Below are positions 26,508-36,038 of a stretch of DNA of 64,000 nt, piece after piece. Both the position numbers and the translations under genes were made by a program. A model generated the notes under the pieces. It did no database searches, was not told the origin of the DNA, and saw only the letters and a list, made by a program, of their open reading frames with translations. The stretch is from Anaerobacillus alkaliphilus (GTDB lineage Bacteria > Bacillota > Bacilli > Bacillales > Anaerobacillaceae), in contig NZ_QOUX01000039.1 in the NCBI RefSeq assembly GCF_004116265.1, positions 164,725 through 228,724 of the forward strand. The letters run 5' to 3'. The number at the start of each line of letters is the position of its first letter. Position 1 is the first letter of the stretch.

Positions 26508-27629
26508 TTATTTTTTGTAAATAATTTCCCCATTAATAATCGTGACTTCGGGACTAGCCATATAGTGAAAAGGATGCTGATTCCAAAGGACTACATCGGC
26601 ATCTTTTCCTACTTCTAAACTCCCAACACGATGATCTACTCCTAGGTTTTTCGCAGGATTTATTGTAATTCCTTCTAGTGCATGTTTCTCGCTTAGACCT
26701 TCTCTAACAGCAATAGCTGCACATATGTTTAAGTATTGAATTGGTGTATAAGGATGATCAGTAGTAATTGAAACGCTGATACCATGATCTGCTAGGATAC
26801 TGTATGTTCTCCATGTCTTGTTTTTTAATTCTATTTTCGAACGTCTAGTTAACGTTGGTCCCACCGTAACCTGAAGTGGATACTGAGTTAGTTCATCTGC
26901 GATTAAATGACCTTCTGTACAATGCTCAATACGTAAATCTAATTGGAATTCTTCAGCAAATCGAACTGCAGCTAGTATATCGTCAGCACGATGAGCATGA
27001 ATTCTGACCGGTATTTTACGATCTAATGCTAATATAATAGGAGCTACACGAAGATCATCACGGTTTGGGTTAGACTTGGCTTGGTAAAATGCCTCACGTA
27101 GCATACCCATAATTCCCATTCGCGTGATATCGTTTTTGTTAGATTGACTATGAACGCGTTTAGGATTTTCACCTAATGCTAATTTTAATCCAGCAATGTC
27201 TTTAAGAAGCATCTTCTGAACGTTTTTTCCAACTGTTTTAATGACTGATGTTGTTCCACCAATTACATTGGCACTACCAGGCATGACATGAACGGTCGTC
27301 ACACCAAACTTTACTGCATCGTTAAAACCAATATCTAAAGGATAGACGCCATCAATCGCTCTAATATGAGGTGTTAGTGCTTCGATTGTTTCGTTTGCAT
27401 CATTACCAGCCCAACCAGTTCCTTCATCATATAGACCTAAGTGTGTATGTGCATCGATAAATCCTGGGAGAAGATGCTTGTTCTCTCCATTAATAACCTG
27501 CATCTCGGGTGTTGGTTCAATATGCTTTTCAATACGAGCAATCTTCCCATCCTTAATTAATAATGATCCTTTTTCAAGCTTTTCAGAGGTAATTGGATAA
27601 ATTGTTGCATTTTGAATAAGAATTTCCAT
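26508..27629 (-). CDS. Amidohydrolase family protein (imidazolonepropionase/dihydroorotase-like)
   Basis: The 373-residue metal-dependent hydrolase has all expected ligands: PGFIDAHTHLG (HxH), RIHAHRADD, RIEHCTEGH and TTDHPYTP (the Asp). The composite-domain ends are KDGKIARIEK and VGKDADVVLWNQHPF. The substrate is not deducible; such proteins cleave cyclic amides or beta-aspartyl and prolyl peptides. There is no leader. It is an insertion relative to the B. subtilis yfhE/D-yfhF order. Confidence 0.85.
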   Translation of the reverse strand: MEILIQNATIYPITSEKLEKGSLLIKDGKIARIEKHIEPTPEMQVINGENKHLLPGFIDAHTHLGLYDEGTGWAGNDANETIEALTPHIRAIDGVYPLDIGFNDAVKFGVTTVHVMPGSANVIGGTTSVIKTVGKNVQKMLLKDIAGLKLALGENPKRVHSQSNKNDITRMGIMGMLREAFYQAKSNPNRDDLRVAPIILALDRKIPVRIHAHRADDILAAVRFAEEFQLDLRIEHCTEGHLIADELTQYPLQVTVGPTLTRRSKIELKNKTWRTYSILADHGISVSITTDHPYTPIQYLNICAAIAVREGLSEKHALEGITINPAKNLGVDHRVGSLEVGKDADVVLWNQHPFHYMASPEVTIINGEIIYKK

Positions 27630-27652
27630 GGCTGTTTCTCCTTTAATGTCAG

Positions 27653-27677
27653 TAAAACTTGGAGTAGGACCCCAAGT
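27653..27677 (-). terminator. Probable terminator after yfhF
   Basis: ACTTGG/CCAAGT stem; on the minus strand it is followed by TTTTAC. Short T-run, so strength is moderate. Confidence 0.55.
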
Positions 27678-27685
27678 AAAAAAAC

Positions 27686-28588
27686 TTATAATTTCAAATT
27701 TTCTAATGCTTCTTTTAGATTAGAATACGAAAATTGAAAGCCGTGGTCAATTGCTTTTTTAGGAAAGACATTTTGTCCCTCTAGAACAAGCATGCTCATT
27801 TCTCCTAAAAGTAATTTCAGTGCAAAACTTGGCGCAGGTAGCCAATGCGGTTTCCTTAGACGTTCGCCTATTTCTTTCCCGAATTGTTTCATTTTCATGG
27901 GATTCGGGGCTGTGATGTTTATTGGGCCGCTAATAGCATTAGTTTTTATCGCAAAGGTTATTAAGTCCACGGCATCATCAATGTGAATCCATGACAGCCA
28001 TTGCTTGCCTGTTCCAACAGTGCCCCCTACGAATAATTTATATGGTAGTAACATCTTTACTAGAGCTCCACCCTCACTAGCTAATACAACTCCAAAACGA
28101 AGAAAAACCGTTCTAATTCCAAGTTCTTCAGCTTTCTTTGCTTCCTGCTCCCATTGCTGGACAACTGTGGCCAAAAAGTCTTCTCCAGGATGAGTATCTT
28201 CTTCTGTATATTTAGTAACCAAAGAAGTACCGTAGAAACCCACGGCTGAAGCATTAAGAAAGACATCGGGCTTTTTACTTAGTTTTTTCATTAAGGCGAG
28301 GCAATTCCTCGTAGCCTCTAATCTACTAGATAAAATCTTCTCTTTTTGGTTAGCGGTCCAACGACTATTAATGGTTTCTCCTGCTAAATTTATCACTACA
28401 TCGATATTCTCAAGTGATTTTTCAGGGGTATCCCCAGGATTTAACCAGTTAATATAAGAAATATTATTTGTTTTTGTCTTATTTTCAGAGTTTCTTGTTA
28501 AAATGAATACATGATGGTTATCATTTACGAGGCATTCGACTAATTTCGAACCAATCAGACCAGTTCCACCACAAACTACAATGTTCAA
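27686..28588 (-). CDS. yfhF: YfhF, TIGR01777 epimerase-like SDR protein
   Basis: The 300-residue atypical SDR has the Rossmann loop VVCGGTGLIGSKLVE at its N-terminus, VINLAGETINSRW (about 65), NASAVGFYGTS and a C-terminal DUF1731-type region (FPKKAIDHGFQFSY). The TTG start follows TTGGAGGTGTC. Relatives are related to SulA/YfcH; the reaction is unknown. Divergent from recX, as in B. subtilis. Confidence 0.9.
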   Translation of the reverse strand: MNIVVCGGTGLIGSKLVECLVNDNHHVFILTRNSENKTKTNNISYINWLNPGDTPEKSLENIDVVINLAGETINSRWTANQKEKILSSRLEATRNCLALMKKLSKKPDVFLNASAVGFYGTSLVTKYTEEDTHPGEDFLATVVQQWEQEAKKAEELGIRTVFLRFGVVLASEGGALVKMLLPYKLFVGGTVGTGKQWLSWIHIDDAVDLITFAIKTNAISGPINITAPNPMKMKQFGKEIGERLRKPHWLPAPSFALKLLLGEMSMLVLEGQNVFPKKAIDHGFQFSYSNLKEALENLKL

Positions 28589-28673
28589 TTAAGACACCTC
28601 CAATGAATGAACTACTTTACATACAATTATGCAAGAAAATTATGGAAAAAGCTACTAACGAGGAAGTGGACCT

Positions 28674-29480
28674 ATGCCAGTAATTTCAAAGATTACAGTC
28701 CAAAAGAAAAACAAAGAACGATATAATATCTATATTGAAGATGTTTATAGTTTTAGTGTTGATGAAGCTGTTTTAATAAATTTTCAGTTACGAAAGGGAA
28801 CAGAGGTTACTAAGGAACTGTTAGAACAAGTTATGGAAGAAGATAGTATCCGAAAAGGGTATGGACTGGCGATTAACTTTTTGTCGTATCGGATGCGTTC
28901 CATAAAAGAAGTATCTGATTACCTAATAAAAAAAGACTTAGAATTAGAAACCGTACAAATAATCTTAAAGAAATTAATCGATGAAAATTATTTAAATGAC
29001 CAGGAATTTGCTCAAGCGTTCGTTCAATCAAGGGTAAATCTTTCCCTAAAGGGTCCTGAAATTATTAAGAGGGAATTACTTGAAAAAGGAGTAGGGGAAG
29101 TAGATATCAATAATAGTCTTAGGCACTTTAGTCACGAGCAGCAGTTGGAAAAGGCCCTCTCCTTTTTGATGAAAAAATATCCAAGAACACTTAAGACTTC
29201 TCGAGCTGAACAAGACAAAAAGATATATTTGTTACTTTTTTCGAAAGGGTTTTCCCATGAAGTTGTTCAACAGGCCTTTACTGAGTTTTATAAAGAGCAA
29301 GAAGAAGATAATAGTGAGTGGGAAGCCATCAAAGCACAAGGCGCGAAAGCGTTAAAAAAGTATCAAGCTTTTAGTGATTGGGAAAGAAAACAGAAGATGA
29401 AACAGTTCTTATATCGGAAGGGGTTTTCATTTGAGATGATTGATAAAGTACTTGAGTATATAGAAAACGAAGGGGAATAA
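28674..29480 (+). CDS. recX: Regulatory protein RecX
   Basis: The 268-residue long-form RecX typical of Bacillus has three-helix repeats: [47 protein letters not shown] and, near the end, [14 protein letters not shown]. It modulates RecA filaments in recombination and SOS. Start ATG after GAGGAAGTGG. Synteny with yfhF and yfhH agrees with B. subtilis yfhG/recX. Confidence 0.94.
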   Translation: MPVISKITVQKKNKERYNIYIEDVYSFSVDEAVLINFQLRKGTEVTKELLEQVMEEDSIRKGYGLAINFLSYRMRSIKEVSDYLIKKDLELETVQIILKKLIDENYLNDQEFAQAFVQSRVNLSLKGPEIIKRELLEKGVGEVDINNSLRHFSHEQQLEKALSFLMKKYPRTLKTSRAEQDKKIYLLLFSKGFSHEVVQQAFTEFYKEQEEDNSEWEAIKAQGAKALKKYQAFSDWERKQKMKQFLYRKGFSFEMIDKVLEYIENEGE

Positions 29481-29492
29481 TTAGGATAAGAT

Positions 29493-29516
29493 GTCATCAG
29501 TTACTGGTGACTTTTT
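29493..29516 (+). terminator. Probable terminator after recX
   Basis: GTCATC/GGTGAC stem with a 7-base loop and a TTTTT tail. Confidence 0.6.
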
Positions 29517-29548
29517 CAAAGTATATTTCTACAAAGAAAGGATCTTAT

Positions 29549-31231
29549 ATGTTAACAACTCTTGTTGCTTTTACACCTATAATTGCCGTTTTACTCTTTT
29601 TAGTAGTCCTAAGGATGCCAGCGATAAAGGCGATGCCAATTAGTCTATTAGCAACAGCGTTACTAGCCATTTTTTATTGGCAAGTACCAGTGATCCAGGT
29701 TTTGGCTGCATCGCTTGAAGGAATTATCATAGGTGTTTCAATTCTTTATATTGTTTTTGGAGCTATTCTACTTTTAAACACGTTAAAGCTAAGTGGAGCT
29801 ATTGATACAATCAGAAACAGTTTTTTAGGAATTTCCGCAGACAGGCGTGTTCAATTAATAATAATTGCTTGGTTATTCGGTGCCTTTATTGAAGGGGCAG
29901 CAGGGTTTGGGACGCCAGCTGCAATAGCAGCACCACTATTAGTTGCATTGGGATTTCCGGCGTTGGCAGCGGTTGTCTTGGCTTTAATTGCTGACAGTAG
30001 CCCAGTATCCTTTGGAGCAGTAGGTACGCCTATCATTGTCGGAGTAAATCAAGGGTTGCAAGAAGGATCGGAAATTGCTGCGATTGTTCAACCGTACTTA
30101 GGTGACATGTCTATGCTTGATTACATGCATGTAATTGGTACACGAGTAATGACCATTGATGTATTTGTAGGGACGTTGATGCCATTAATATTGGTCCTTT
30201 TATTGACTAAGTTTTTTGGTGAGAAACGCTCGTTTGAAGATGGCATAAAGATATGGAAATTTGCTCTTTTTGCAGGTCTTTCGTTTACAGTTCCGGCCTT
30301 AATAGTAGCTACATTTTTAGGTCCGGAGTTCCCATCGATTTTTGGTGGATTATTTGGATTAGTAATTGTCATAACTTCTGCAAAAAAAGGGTTTCTAGTA
30401 CCTAAGGAGACCTGGAACTTTCCAGATAAAGCCGACTGGGCTCAATCATGGAATGGTCAAGAATTTGCTAGTGAAGCAAAGTATGTAAAAGAAAAAGGGA
30501 TGAAAAAAGAGTTGCCATTGTTAGTTGCATGGTTACCTTATTTGTTCGTTGGCCTATTACTCGTCTTAACACGTCTAGAAATCTTACCTTTTAAACAGTG
30601 GTTACTAAGTTTTAGGATTTCATGGAACAACATTTTGGGAACTGAGATTGGTACATCACTTCAACCTTTATATTTACCTGGGACAGTGTTTGTTCTGGTT
30701 GTATTACTAACGTTTTTTGTACATAAAATGGAGGCTTCTCAGTTAAGGAGATCATTTTCAATGTCCGGGAAAGCCATTGTTGGAAGTGCAATTGCGTTAT
30801 TTACAGCAGTTCCAATGGTAAGAATTTTCATTAACTCTGGATTAAATGAGGCAGGTTTCCAAAGTATGCCAATTGAACTAGCAAACACAGCATCATCCTT
30901 AATGGGTGGCTCATGGCCATTGGTTGCACCATTAATTGGTGCCCTGGGATCATTTGTTTCAGGTAGCGCAACCTTTAGTAATATGATGTTTTCCTTATTT
31001 CAGTTTAGTGTAGCAGATCAAATTGGTGTTGATCCAGCTATTGTTGTAAGTATGCAGGTACTCGGAGCAAATGCTGGTAATATGATTTGTGTGTTAAATG
31101 TCGTTGCCGCTGCATCTGTCGTTGGATTATTAGGAAAAGAAGGGGCAATTATTCGGATGACATTAGGACCAATGCTATACTATTCATTGTTTTCAGGAGT
31201 CATTGGGTTGTTGCTTGCTTATGTTTTTTAG
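29549..31231 (+). CDS. L-lactate permease family transporter
   Basis: The 560-residue protein has about 13 transmembrane segments. LctP/LutP-family marks are [19 protein letters not shown] and [15 protein letters not shown], and near the C-terminus [19 protein letters not shown] and [17 protein letters not shown]. It imports L-lactate (or glycolate) with protons or cations. Start ATG 29549 follows AAAGGATC; an earlier in-frame start adds a hydrophilic stretch. No lutABC genes are in the window. It is an insertion between recX and yfhH. Confidence 0.93.
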   Translation: MLTTLVAFTPIIAVLLFLVVLRMPAIKAMPISLLATALLAIFYWQVPVIQVLAASLEGIIIGVSILYIVFGAILLLNTLKLSGAIDTIRNSFLGISADRRVQLIIIAWLFGAFIEGAAGFGTPAAIAAPLLVALGFPALAAVVLALIADSSPVSFGAVGTPIIVGVNQGLQEGSEIAAIVQPYLGDMSMLDYMHVIGTRVMTIDVFVGTLMPLILVLLLTKFFGEKRSFEDGIKIWKFALFAGLSFTVPALIVATFLGPEFPSIFGGLFGLVIVITSAKKGFLVPKETWNFPDKADWAQSWNGQEFASEAKYVKEKGMKKELPLLVAWLPYLFVGLLLVLTRLEILPFKQWLLSFRISWNNILGTEIGTSLQPLYLPGTVFVLVVLLTFFVHKMEASQLRRSFSMSGKAIVGSAIALFTAVPMVRIFINSGLNEAGFQSMPIELANTASSLMGGSWPLVAPLIGALGSFVSGSATFSNMMFSLFQFSVADQIGVDPAIVVSMQVLGANAGNMICVLNVVAAASVVGLLGKEGAIIRMTLGPMLYYSLFSGVIGLLLAYVF

Positions 31232-31240
31232 AGAATGCTG

Positions 31241-31266
31241 CGCACAGGGAAAAGCCTGTGCGTTTT
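31241..31266 (+). terminator. Rho-independent terminator of the lactate permease gene
   Basis: CGCACAGG/CCTGTGCG stem, GAAAAG loop, TTTT tail. Confidence 0.88.
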
Positions 31267-31375
31267 GGTTTATTACTTTGCTACTAGCCAACGACTTAGT
31301 TGCAATAAGTTTTGTGATTGTGCAAAATCAGATATAATAATGTAAGAAACTTGTTAACAAAACGGAGGTATTTTC

Positions 31376-31693
31376 GTGGAAAAACGCTATAGTGAAATGA
31401 CGGAACATGAACTGCGTCAAGAAATAACAACGCTAAATGATAAAGCAAAGAAAGCTGAACAAATGGGAATGGTAAATGAGCTTGCGGTATACGAGCGCAA
31501 GATTGTCATGGCAAAATCTTATTTATTAGATCCAGATGATTTTAAAGCAGGAGAGACATATGAATTAAATGATGGCGAAGGAACAAGCTTCACCATTTCT
31601 TACATGAATGGAATTTTTGCTTGGGGTTATCGCGAAGGCAGTGATAGGCAAAAAGAGGAAGAGGCTTTCCCTATTGCGCTACTAATAAAATAA
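31376..31693 (+). CDS. yfhH: YfhH (DUF1811 protein)
   Basis: The 105-residue protein has an N-terminal helical hairpin (MTEHELRQEITTLNDKAKKAEQ) and a small beta-barrel half (ETYELNDGEGTSFTISYMNGIFAWGY). This is the YfhH layout. The GTG start follows AACGGAGG. A MITE landed at its stop codon: the 8-bp duplication starts in the last sense codon, and the stop is retained. Confidence 0.88.
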   Translation: MEKRYSEMTEHELRQEITTLNDKAKKAEQMGMVNELAVYERKIVMAKSYLLDPDDFKAGETYELNDGEGTSFTISYMNGIFAWGYREGSDRQKEEEAFPIALLIK

Positions 31694-31696
31694 TAA

Positions 31697-31855
31697 GGCT
31701 CTTTTCGTAAACATTGTGGCTTTTATCCTAAAATAATCGGAATAATAACCTAGATGAAGATATCAGCTAATAAAATATGTAAGAAAAGAGCAATACTTAC
31801 TAAATTAGTTGTGAATTCTAAGTATTTTTAAGCAACAAACTTTGCGAAAACAGCC
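31697..31855 (+). mobile_element. MITE copy 2 (159 bp, internally deleted) with 8-bp target duplication
   Basis: Ends GGCTCTTTTCGTAAACATTGT and ACAAACTTTGCGAAAACAGCC are imperfect inverted repeats. AATAATAA is duplicated at 31689-31696 and 31856-31863. It lacks the ~35-bp hairpin present near the right end of the other two copies. Confidence 0.88.
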
Positions 31856-31862
31856 AATAATA

Positions 31863-31887
31863 AAGCTGCCCTTAAAAAGGACAGCTT
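31863..31887 (-). terminator. Probable terminator after the YpzG-like gene
   Basis: AAGCTG..CCTT/AAGG..CAGCTT stem; the minus-strand tail is T-rich. It abuts the right flank of MITE copy 2. Confidence 0.5.
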
Positions 31888-31896
31888 ACATGTACC

Positions 31897-32064
31897 CTAA
31901 AATGCTCGTTTTTTCGCTTGAACGCGAAGAACGTAGTTGTGAAGGCTGACTTCAGTCTCACCATTAACTTGTGCGTAAGAGTGTTTTGGATTTGCACGTG
32001 GAGATTGGAACGGATCTTGATAATGTCCACCGAAACTACTATGGTCTTTAGTGTTCTTCTTCAA
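31897..32064 (-). CDS. YpzG-like small protein
   Basis: The 55-residue peptide starts at TTG 32064 after GGAGGTGCTTATC. It contains FGGHYQDPFQSPRANPKHSYAQVNGETE (shown in part), and the NPKH..QVNGET element is typical of the YpzG family, followed by a basic QAKKRAF end. Function unknown. Next to sspK on the same strand, so forespore expression is possible. Confidence 0.65.
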   Translation of the reverse strand: MKKNTKDHSSFGGHYQDPFQSPRANPKHSYAQVNGETEVSLHNYVLRVQAKKRAF

Positions 32065-32120
32065 GATAAGCACCTCCTAATAGTATCCAAACAATACAAA
32101 ACAAATTAGGCTTCAATTAC

Positions 32121-32270
32121 TTATTGTCGCTGTTGGTTAGAATTTCTCATTCGCTCTTGAGGATGGGTATTAATTGAACCATCGGCTCGTTTTGAAGCGA
32201 ATTCGGCTTTTGCTCTTGGTTCACCATCTAGTGACATTCGAACTGGAAACCCTTTTTCTTTGTTACGCAT
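32121..32270 (-). CDS. sspK: Small acid-soluble spore protein K
   Basis: The 49-residue protein, [34 protein letters not shown] and [10 protein letters not shown], closely follows SspK of B. subtilis. It is a minor forespore protein. Strong AAAGGAGG site before the ATG. Too short for most gene finders but clearly real; it confirms a spore former. Confidence 0.93.
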   Translation of the reverse strand: MRNKEKGFPVRMSLDGEPRAKAEFASKRADGSINTHPQERMRNSNQQRQ

Positions 32271-32363
32271 CGGTGAAAACCTCCTTTTTGGTACAGTAAT
32301 AGTATTGGTACAAAAGGCAGGATTATAAGTTGAAATTAATGTTATGAATAGGGAGGTTTTAAT

Positions 32364-32612
32364 ATGGAAGACATATTTGAGCGATTAACAGAAAACTTAA
32401 TGAGTAAAAATAGTGAACTGACTTATGATTTAGCTCGAAGTTGGGTGGAAGCACTCTGGGAGGATTTTGAATCAACAAGAGCAAAAGCTGGCAGAGAGTA
32501 CGAGGGACAAGCTGTAACAGAAAGAATTGTCACACAGTTTATCGATAACTATGGCTCTAGACTCCATGAATTTGCTTCGAAAAATGAAAAATTCAAACAC
32601 CTGCTTAAATAA
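32364..32612 (+). CDS. yfhJ: YfhJ (WVELL-domain protein)
   Basis: The 82-residue helical protein [41 protein letters not shown] has the SWVE-LWEDFE core of the WVELL family, and its neighbours (sspK, yfhH, yfhP) match yfhJ of B. subtilis. Possible sigma-F or sigma-G context; function unknown. Divergent from sspK, with a strong terminator after it. Confidence 0.88.
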   Translation: MEDIFERLTENLMSKNSELTYDLARSWVEALWEDFESTRAKAGREYEGQAVTERIVTQFIDNYGSRLHEFASKNEKFKHLLK

Positions 32613-32616
32613 TACA

Positions 32617-32650
32617 AAATGTAGAATGCCTTAGCATTCTACATTTAGTT
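32617..32650 (+). terminator. Rho-independent terminator after yfhJ
   Basis: Perfect 13-bp stem AAATGTAGAATGC/GCATTCTACATTT. Confidence 0.85.
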
Positions 32651-32681
32651 TGATATGGGTCCATAAAGGTAATTATGAAAT

Positions 32682-33662
32682 TCATTCAGTTGCAAATTCT
32701 AATTTCTTTTTAAGGCTTTCCTCACTATAAATCCACCCAGTATAGGAACTAAGGATGTTTAGATGGTAATCTAACTTAACAATAGCAACAAATGGATAGT
32801 GTCCTTTACTTCTATAGCGTAGATCGACAAATCTTACTTCTAGGTGGTCACTTTCATCAACAACTTCCCATCGGTAGGACGGTGAAAACGAAAGGAACGC
32901 AGCTAAATTTTCATCTTGTAAAGCAGCATTTATCGTTGGATCATTTGGTATCGGCTCAAACGGATAACTTTCAAAATAATTAATTTGATCTCCTAGTGCT
33001 TGTGCCACATACATCATTTTCTTAGTACGAATAACAACATGCCACTTTTGCCATTTAAACGATGGTGAAATAAAGACATGTGTTGCATCTGGATGTTCTT
33101 GTAAGGCCTTATTATATACTTCGTTACGAGCATAAAAGCGCCAGATATAATAAAATACTAACAGAAAATATAACCCTAAAAACGTAAACCCTTGATGAAG
33201 CCCCATTTGCCAAAGAATGATTGCAGCGACATGCCCGAAGAAAATAAATGGGTCAAAAATATAGATGACACCTAATGCAATCCATTTCTTTTTAATGGGA
33301 TAAAGGGCTTGAGTTCCGTATGCATTGAAAATGTCGACAAAAACATGTAAAAATACCGCTAAAAACGTCCAAGCCCACAAATGCACGATATTTATACCTG
33401 GAACGAATAACGATAAAGCTGTTGTAATTATAATTGGCCATAAAAGTACAGCAGGAATTGAATGAGTAATTCCTCGATGATTTCGAATGTATTTTGCGTT
33501 GTTTCTTAGCTTTAAGATCGTATCAAAGTCAGGTGCCTGTGAGCCAATGATGGCCCCTAACATAACAGTTTTCGCTAAAACTGGATCATTTGCGACGACT
33601 GGATCTAACGTTGCAATTGATCCTATCGCTATTCCCATGACAACGTGCGTGGCAGTATCCAA
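32682..33662 (-). CDS. yfhP: YfhP, metal-dependent hydrolase-like membrane protein (DUF457)
   Basis: The 326-residue protein opens with DTATHVVMGIAIG and carries SQAPDFDTIL and NHRGITHSIPAVL, the His/Asp residues of the LexA-binding/YdjM family. About five transmembrane segments are followed by a soluble C-terminus. TTG 33662 is 10 bases after AGGAGG and gives MDTATH as in B. subtilis; the upstream GTG overlaps the site. In B. subtilis YfhP represses neighbouring genes by an unclear route. Confidence 0.88.
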   Translation of the reverse strand: MDTATHVVMGIAIGSIATLDPVVANDPVLAKTVMLGAIIGSQAPDFDTILKLRNNAKYIRNHRGITHSIPAVLLWPIIITTALSLFVPGINIVHLWAWTFLAVFLHVFVDIFNAYGTQALYPIKKKWIALGVIYIFDPFIFFGHVAAIILWQMGLHQGFTFLGLYFLLVFYYIWRFYARNEVYNKALQEHPDATHVFISPSFKWQKWHVVIRTKKMMYVAQALGDQINYFESYPFEPIPNDPTINAALQDENLAAFLSFSPSYRWEVVDESDHLEVRFVDLRYRSKGHYPFVAIVKLDYHLNILSSYTGWIYSEESLKKKLEFATE

Positions 33663-33772
33663 AAGTATAAGCACCTCCTATTTTATTAAAGTATAATATG
33701 TACGCCATGTAACTGTTATTATTTATATTAGTTTTACCCGAAATTATATAGATTAAAAAGGGGTTTTTCAAT

Positions 33773-34093
33773 ATGAGTCAATCTTCGTTGCAAATATTTA
33801 TTGAATATAAGGTGAAAGAAGCAGAAATAGAGAAGTACGAAGGGCTTATGAAAGAAGTGTTAAAAAAGCTTACTGAATTTAGTGCTGAAAAAATAGAGTG
33901 GTTTGTAGCAACCGATCAACCGTTTTTGTATGTAGAAATGTTTCAAGTACCAACACTTGCTCATTACCAGGCGTTAAAAAAGTTGAGAAAATCAACGGAT
34001 CACACTGTTTTTGGTCAATTAGATCAGTTTATTGAAGGTGGTTTAGAGAAACTAAATTGTTGGGCGTTTCAAACACAAAAAGTCCAGGACTAG
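33773..34093 (+). CDS. Conserved hypothetical, ABM/dimeric alpha-beta barrel-like
   Basis: The 106-residue protein has an alternating beta-alpha-beta pattern (LQIFIEYKVKEAEIEKYEGLM, IEWFVATDQPFLYVEMFQV, HYQALKKLRKS). The fold suggests a ferredoxin-like antibiotic-monooxygenase domain, but no catalytic residues are recognisable. It lies ten bases upstream of mutY, so probably one transcript. Function unknown. Confidence 0.65.
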   Translation: MSQSSLQIFIEYKVKEAEIEKYEGLMKEVLKKLTEFSAEKIEWFVATDQPFLYVEMFQVPTLAHYQALKKLRKSTDHTVFGQLDQFIEGGLEKLNCWAFQTQKVQD

Positions 34094-34103
34094 AGGAGAC
34101 ATC

Positions 34104-35189
34104 ATGCAACTAGAAAAACAAATATCAGCGAAACAATTTCAACTAGATTTACTCACTTGGTTTTATGGAAATAAACGAGACTTACCTTGGCGTAAAGACC
34201 AAGATCCATATAAGATTTGGGTTTCTGAAATTATGCTCCAGCAAACTAGAGTTGAAACCGTAATTCCTTTTTTTCATCGCTTCCTAGACAAATTTCCAAC
34301 AATTGAAGCACTAGCCTATGCCGATGAAGGAGATGTATTAAAAGCTTGGGAAGGCTTAGGGTACTATTCTCGGGCCAGGAATTTGCAAGCTGCCGTAAGG
34401 GAGGTCCAAGAACAGTATCAAGGTATCGTACCAGACACAAAGGAAGAGATATCCAAACTAAAGGGTGTTGGTCCATATACATCAGGTGCGATATTAAGTA
34501 TTGCGTACGGAAAGCCTGAGCCTGCTGTTGATGGAAACGTGATGCGTGTAATCTCTCGAATTACTGCTAGCTATGATGACATTAGCAAACAAAAAACGAG
34601 AGTGAACATTGAAAAGATCATTTCCGAACTAATTAGTGTAGAGGATCCTTCAGCTTTTAATCAAGGACTCATGGAGTTAGGCGCATTAATTTGTACACCT
34701 ACTTCACCGTCATGTAATGTTTGTCCAGTTCAAGCACATTGTGCTGCGTTTGAACAAAATGTGCAATTAGAGCTCCCAGTAAAAGCCAAAAAGAAGCAGC
34801 CGAAAGAGAAGAAGCTGGTTTGTGCATTTATTAGAAATGAATTAGGTCAAGTCCTCATTCATCAACGTATGGAGACTGGCTTACTTGCAAATTTATGGGA
34901 GTTTCCTAACATTGAACTCTCAGGTGAAGCGTCACTTTCAGACCAATTACATTTATTTTTAAAAATGGAATATTTTATCGAGACAAGTATAGGAGATGAG
35001 ATTTTCCACGTTGAGCACGTCTTTTCTCACTTAAAATGGGATGTGACTATTTTTGAAGTTGAGTTATTAAGTGTTGGAGAAAGTCAGAACGAACGGGCTC
35101 GTTGGGTAACTGAAGGAGATATAAAGGCCTATGCTTTCCCTGTATCACATCAAAAAATCATGAAGCATTGTCTTTTGAAAGGGGAATGA
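34104..35189 (+). CDS. mutY: A/G-specific adenine glycosylase
   Basis: The 361-residue DNA repair glycosylase has LQQTRVETVIPFF (catalytic-site helix), a helix-hairpin-helix (LKGVGPYTSGAIL), the catalytic Asp in AVDGNVMRV and the 4Fe-4S motif CTPTSPSCNVCPVQAHC (C-x6-C-x2-C-x5-C). The C-terminal MutT-like domain (~225-355) reads 8-oxoG. It removes A opposite 8-oxoguanine. Position matches B. subtilis mutY (yfhQ). Confidence 0.97.
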   Translation: MQLEKQISAKQFQLDLLTWFYGNKRDLPWRKDQDPYKIWVSEIMLQQTRVETVIPFFHRFLDKFPTIEALAYADEGDVLKAWEGLGYYSRARNLQAAVREVQEQYQGIVPDTKEEISKLKGVGPYTSGAILSIAYGKPEPAVDGNVMRVISRITASYDDISKQKTRVNIEKIISELISVEDPSAFNQGLMELGALICTPTSPSCNVCPVQAHCAAFEQNVQLELPVKAKKKQPKEKKLVCAFIRNELGQVLIHQRMETGLLANLWEFPNIELSGEASLSDQLHLFLKMEYFIETSIGDEIFHVEHVFSHLKWDVTIFEVELLSVGESQNERARWVTEGDIKAYAFPVSHQKIMKHCLLKGE

Positions 35190-35194
35190 TAACA

Positions 35195-35953
35195 ATGGAT
35201 TTACAACTTAAAGGCAAAGTAGTCCTCGTTACAGGTGGAAGTAAGGGAATTGGAAAAGCGATTGCGAAAGCTTTTAAAGATGAAGGTGCTGTTGTAACAA
35301 TTGCAGCAAGAACAAAGGAAGAGCTAGAGAAGGTTCAAACAGAATATCAATTAGATGGTATTTACCAAGGTGACTTATCAACAAACGAAGGGCGAGAGGC
35401 TGTCTTTCAAAAGCTTATTAACGACTTTGGTACAATTGATATTTTAATTAATAATGTCGGTGGTAGTAATGGATCAACCACAATGGAAACAGACTTAACT
35501 TTATTTGAAGCAGCGATGCAGCTAAACTTCTTTTCAGCAGTCCAGTTTAGTCAATTAGCTATACCTGTCATGAGGGAAAAAGCTGATGGAGTAATTATCA
35601 ATATTTCCTCCGTTTTTGGACGTGAGTCAGGTGGGAAACCGACATATAACAGTGCCAAAGCCGCGATGATTTCATTTACAAAGTCTTTAGCAGATGAGGT
35701 TATCAAAGACGGAATTCGAGTGAATGGAGTGGCACCAGGATCAATTCTTCATCCAACTGGAAACTGGCAGAAGCGACTTGAAGAAAATCCTGAAAAAATT
35801 CAGGCTTTTATCGAACAGGAAATTCCCGCAGGTCGTTTTGGAACAGTAGAGGAAGTAGCAAACGTTGTTGTCTTTTTGGCTTCTAAAAAAGCCTCTTGGA
35901 TTGTGGGTGCAAGCATTAACGTCGATGGAGGGCAGTCGCGAGCAAATTTTTAA
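35195..35953 (+). CDS. SDR family oxidoreductase
   Basis: The 252-residue classical short-chain dehydrogenase has TGGSKGIGKAIA (NADP loop), NNVGGSN (variant of NNAG), Ser in ISSVFG and the YNSAK catalytic Tyr/Lys, ending INVDGGQS. Start ATG 35195 follows AAAGGGGAATGATAA, five bases after the mutY stop. The substrate is unknown; 3-oxoacyl-ACP reductase-like. It is distinct from the FabL gene downstream. Confidence 0.88.
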   Translation: MDLQLKGKVVLVTGGSKGIGKAIAKAFKDEGAVVTIAARTKEELEKVQTEYQLDGIYQGDLSTNEGREAVFQKLINDFGTIDILINNVGGSNGSTTMETDLTLFEAAMQLNFFSAVQFSQLAIPVMREKADGVIINISSVFGRESGGKPTYNSAKAAMISFTKSLADEVIKDGIRVNGVAPGSILHPTGNWQKRLEENPEKIQAFIEQEIPAGRFGTVEEVANVVVFLASKKASWIVGASINVDGGQSRANF

Positions 35954-36038
35954 ATATTTCGTCCTCCGAAATAAAAACCGTGAAAAACAACATATCTTCA
36001 ATTATAATAATAGATACAATCAAAAAGGAGGTTATGAA

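Noticed and set aside
35865..36038. Longer GGT protein with a 58-residue N-terminal extension
   Set aside because: The extension overlaps the SDR gene in another frame; a strong AAAGGAGG precedes the ATG at 36039.
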